NCBI RefSeq assembly: GCF_000237995.1
Contig: NC_016605.1
Location: 1,364,001-1,428,000 of the forward strand
DNA length: 64,000 nucleotides
Source of the DNA: Pediococcus claussenii ATCC BAA-344
GTDB taxonomy: Bacteria; Bacillota; Bacilli; Lactobacillales; Lactobacillaceae
Direction of reading: 5' to 3'
Both the position numbers and the translations under genes were made by a program. This document shows, piece after piece, positions 61,571 to 64,000 of the stretch; the first letter of the stretch is position 1, and each line of letters starts with the position of its first letter. Under the pieces are notes generated by a model. The model made no database searches. It was not told the DNA's origin and saw only the letters and a program-made list of their open reading frames with translations.

Positions 61571-63736
61571 ATGTTAAAATCTTTAAAATCAAAAATTGAT
61601 ACCAGATTTGGCTTTTTCTTGTTGTTAGTTTTCCTATTCTGGGCCAAAACTATTTTTGCATACTTAACCGACATTTCGCTTGGCGTAACGGGAATATTCC
61701 AATGGTTTATCATGCTAATCAATCCAATTGCTACTACTGTATTGCTACTTGGAATTGCCCTGTATATAAAACCCAAGCGATTATTTTATTGGCTAGCCAT
61801 GTTACTTGACTTAGCAAACACCGTTTTACTTTATCTCAATGTTATCTATTTTCGTGAATTTACTGATTTTATGACAGTAAATACCATGCTAGGATACTCT
61901 AAAGTTAACCAAGGACTTAGTCAAAGTTCTTTAACTCTTACTAATATCCACGATGTTTTCTATTGGATTGATCTGGTTATTATCTTAATTCTATTAATTA
62001 TGAAAAAAATTAAGATGGATCCCCGCCCACTACCTAAGAAATTCGGCTTTCAAATCACTTCGCTAGGATTTTTGATGCTTGGATTCAATATCATGCTCGG
62101 TGACATGGATCGTCCCCAATTAATTTCCCGAACTTTTGATCGTTCTTATATAGTTAAATATCTTGGTCTTGATTCATTCACCGTCTATGATGCAATTCAA
62201 AGTGAACAAAATAACAAAATGAGGTCGGATGCTAACAAGAGTGAACTAACCTCGGTCGAAGACTATGTCAAACATCACTATGCTGACCCATCAGCTGTAA
62301 CTTTTGGTAAAGCCAAAGGTAAAAATATTATCATCATCCATCTAGAAAGTTTTCAACAATTTCTAATTGACGATAAGATCGAAGGCCAAACCGTTACACC
62401 ATTCTTAAACAGCATTTACCACAGCAAAGATACTTATTCCTTTGATAACTTTTTCAATCAAGTTGGTCAAGGAAAAACAAGTGATGCTGAAAACATGCTT
62501 GAAACAGGCAGTTTTGGGACAGCGCAAGGATCTCTTTTCGCCCGTTTAGGCTCAGACCAGACGTTCCAAGCTGCTCCAGCAATCCTAAAGCAGCACGGTA
62601 ATTACTCTTCTGCTGTTTTCCATGGAAATACTGCTTCATTTTGGAATCGTAACAATGTTTACAAAAACATGGGTTACCAAAACTTTTTCTTTGCCAGTTA
62701 CTATGATGTTTCTGGTGATAAATCAACTACTTATGGGCTGAAAGATAAACTATTATTTAAGGATTCCATTAATTATTTGCAACATCTACAACAGCCTTTC
62801 TATGCTAAGTACATTACGGTTACCAATCACATCCCGTATACTCTAGATAAGGAAGACTCTAGCTTTAAGATACCTAATACTGGTGATTCAACTGTTGATA
62901 ACTACTTCCGAACTGCTAACTATCTCGATCAGTCTGTTCAAGAATTCTTCAGTTTCTTAAAAAATTCTGGTTTATATAATAATTCCTTGATCCTGCTTTA
63001 CGGAGATCATTACGGTATTTCTAATTCTTCTAATCCAGCATTGGCTAAGACTTTCTCACAGGATCCTGATCACTTTAAGTCATTTGGAAAGAATCCTAGT
63101 GAGAACTGGACACCATACGATGATGCTCAGTTGCAACGAGTTCCACTTATGATTCACATCCCTGGACTTAAAAAAGGTGGTATTCAGCATCAATACGGTG
63201 GCGAGATTGACGTTCTCCCTACTTTACTACACATGGTAGGCGTTAATACTAAGAGCTACCTTCAATTTGGTAGCGACCTCTTCTCAAAACAACATAGTCA
63301 AGTTATTGCATTTAGAAATCAAGACTTTGTCACACCTGACTACGCAAGTATCGGGGGAACTTACTACAATGCTCATACTGGAGAAGCTATTGAACATCCT
63401 GATAGCAAACTTCGGAAACAAATGGCCAAAGACCAAAATAAGGTTAAAGAACAACTCGGAATGTCAGATTCATTAAACGATAAAAATCTTCTTCGTTTTT
63501 ACAAGAACCCTGAATTTAAACCGGTTAAGTCCAATGACTACAATTATGCTAATGACTTACAACAGCTAATTAAAACTGAAGAAAAATTGGGGCTAAAATC
63601 AACTTCAATGTATTCTAAGAATCGCGATAGTTCGTTAGTACCTTTATATAAGACAGATGCTCCAGAAGCAAACCATAAGTCTACTGGAGAAAATCGTCTA
63701 AAAGTAACTAATCCTGACGATTCGAATGGTAGTTAA
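61571..63736 (+). CDS. LtaS-type lipoteichoic acid synthase (sulfatase family)
   Basis: The 721-residue protein has five N-terminal helices (residues about 10-180) and an extracellular sulfatase-fold domain. The catalytic threonine is T303 in GQGKTSDAEN, metal-binding Glu lies in IHLESFQQF near 262 and DH in LYGDHYG near 480. It transfers glycerol phosphate from phosphatidylglycerol to the growing lipoteichoic acid. I chose ATG 61571 with AAAGG upstream; an in-frame TTG at 61550 would contain it. LtaS paralogues are common, so it may be the primary enzyme or a homologue. Confidence 0.92.
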   Translation: MLKSLKSKIDTRFGFFLLLVFLFWAKTIFAYLTDISLGVTGIFQWFIMLINPIATTVLLLGIALYIKPKRLFYWLAMLLDLANTVLLYLNVIYFREFTDFMTVNTMLGYSKVNQGLSQSSLTLTNIHDVFYWIDLVIILILLIMKKIKMDPRPLPKKFGFQITSLGFLMLGFNIMLGDMDRPQLISRTFDRSYIVKYLGLDSFTVYDAIQSEQNNKMRSDANKSELTSVEDYVKHHYADPSAVTFGKAKGKNIIIIHLESFQQFLIDDKIEGQTVTPFLNSIYHSKDTYSFDNFFNQVGQGKTSDAENMLETGSFGTAQGSLFARLGSDQTFQAAPAILKQHGNYSSAVFHGNTASFWNRNNVYKNMGYQNFFFASYYDVSGDKSTTYGLKDKLLFKDSINYLQHLQQPFYAKYITVTNHIPYTLDKEDSSFKIPNTGDSTVDNYFRTANYLDQSVQEFFSFLKNSGLYNNSLILLYGDHYGISNSSNPALAKTFSQDPDHFKSFGKNPSENWTPYDDAQLQRVPLMIHIPGLKKGGIQHQYGGEIDVLPTLLHMVGVNTKSYLQFGSDLFSKQHSQVIAFRNQDFVTPDYASIGGTYYNAHTGEAIEHPDSKLRKQMAKDQNKVKEQLGMSDSLNDKNLLRFYKNPEFKPVKSNDYNYANDLQQLIKTEEKLGLKSTSMYSKNRDSSLVPLYKTDAPEANHKSTGENRLKVTNPDDSNGS

Positions 63737-63745
63737 TGTCAGTAA

Positions 63746-63793
63746 TAAAAAAGGTCACCGTTATTTCAATTTGAAATAGTGGTGACCTTTTTA
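63746..63793 (+). terminator. terminator after the LtaS-type gene
   Basis: AAAAGGTCACC pairs with GGTGACCTTTT and an inner TATTTCA/TGAAATA stem continues it. A T run follows. The arms are near 63748-63766 and 63771-63792. Confidence 0.9.
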
Positions 63794-63859
63794 TTTAAAT
63801 ATTGGGCTGGAACATGAGTTAAAACCTAAATTTGTTTTGAACTAATGCATGAAATATGG

Positions 63860-64000
63860 AAACAAGTATCTGATTTTGTGTAACAAAATCCTCTGTACTT
63901 GACAAGCTAGTGCCACTTCTTATGAGGCGCTCTTCGCCCATAGGAATGGTCAGCGTACGAGTATCTTGGCTTTGTGAAACAAAGCTTTCCTTGCAAGCTA
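63860..64000 (+). repeat. tandem copies of the dispersed hairpin repeat, cut by the window edge
   Basis: Two similar units of about 45 bases begin AGTATCT at 63865 and 63960. Each carries a palindromic core, GATTTTGT-gta-ACAAAATC in the first and GCTTTGT-gaa-ACAAAGC in the second. Between them is the TATGAGGCG/CGCCCATA hairpin also seen at 58951-58976. The array runs off the right edge of the window. No gene is seen in 63794-64000. Confidence 0.7.

Noticed and set aside
1-64000. tRNA, rRNA, CRISPR, prophage or bacteriocin loci
   Set aside because: I looked for cloverleaf-like GC-rich segments, evenly spaced direct repeats, integrase or phage genes and GG-leader peptides, and saw none I could support.

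Overview
The window reads as the chromosome of a low-GC lactic acid bacterium of the Lactobacillaceae. Supporting genes are PepX, a prolyl iminopeptidase, an Opp peptide importer, DegV, an LtaS-type lipoteichoic acid synthase and strong AGGAGG ribosome binding sites. I do not name a species. The cbiMNQO-cbiP-precorrin-2 dehydrogenase-hemACBL order is the one known from cobalamin-producing lactobacilli such as Limosilactobacillus reuteri.

Region 1 (1-12.3 kb) is a corrinoid block. A leftward operon runs cbiM-cbiN-cbiQ-cbiO-cbiP-precorrin-2 dehydrogenase-hemA-hemC-hemB-hemL and on into a gene cut by the left edge. It combines cobalt import with tetrapyrrole precursor synthesis. A divergent AraC-family regulator faces it. 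Its C-terminus looks like a DUF4430 (transcobalamin-like) domain, which is the most striking single observation here. A NiCoT nickel/cobalt permease follows. No corrin-ring methyltransferase genes and no B12 riboswitch are visible inside the window.

Region 2 (12.3-29.9 kb) holds oppABCDF, hflX, a three-gene flavinylation/electron-transfer module (FMN-binding protein, ApbE, ferric-reductase-like flavoprotein), an SDR/MerR divergent pair, an MgtC-family protein, and a beta-glucoside PTS unit with its GntR regulator. The 6-phospho-beta-glucosidase of that unit carries an N-terminal frameshift. An AgrA-like LytTR regulator with Asn in place of the phosphoacceptor Asp and a secreted NlpC/P60 hydrolase complete the region.

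Region 3 (30-46.5 kb) contains a ribose-type operon (rbsK, rbsD, FucP-like permease, with a LacI regulator and its palindromic operator plus a cre site) and a polar amino-acid ABC importer. It continues with two unrecognised membrane proteins beside a Fur-family regulator, small nucleotide-related proteins, an APC permease, pepX, a biotin ligase and a prolyl iminopeptidase.

Region 4 (46.5-64 kb) is mostly housekeeping: aldo/keto reductase, old yellow enzyme, ABC-F, VOC protein, lepB, proBA, map, degV, trxA, TerC, CorA, GNAT, the YibE/F pair and an LtaS-type synthase. Three intergenic stretches (49.2-49.8, 58.85-59.05 and 63.85-64.0 kb) share a family of hairpin-rich repeats with compensatory base changes. 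A 27-residue membrane peptide with a good ribosome binding site lies near 46.7 kb. I saw no tRNA, rRNA, CRISPR array, transposase or prophage gene.
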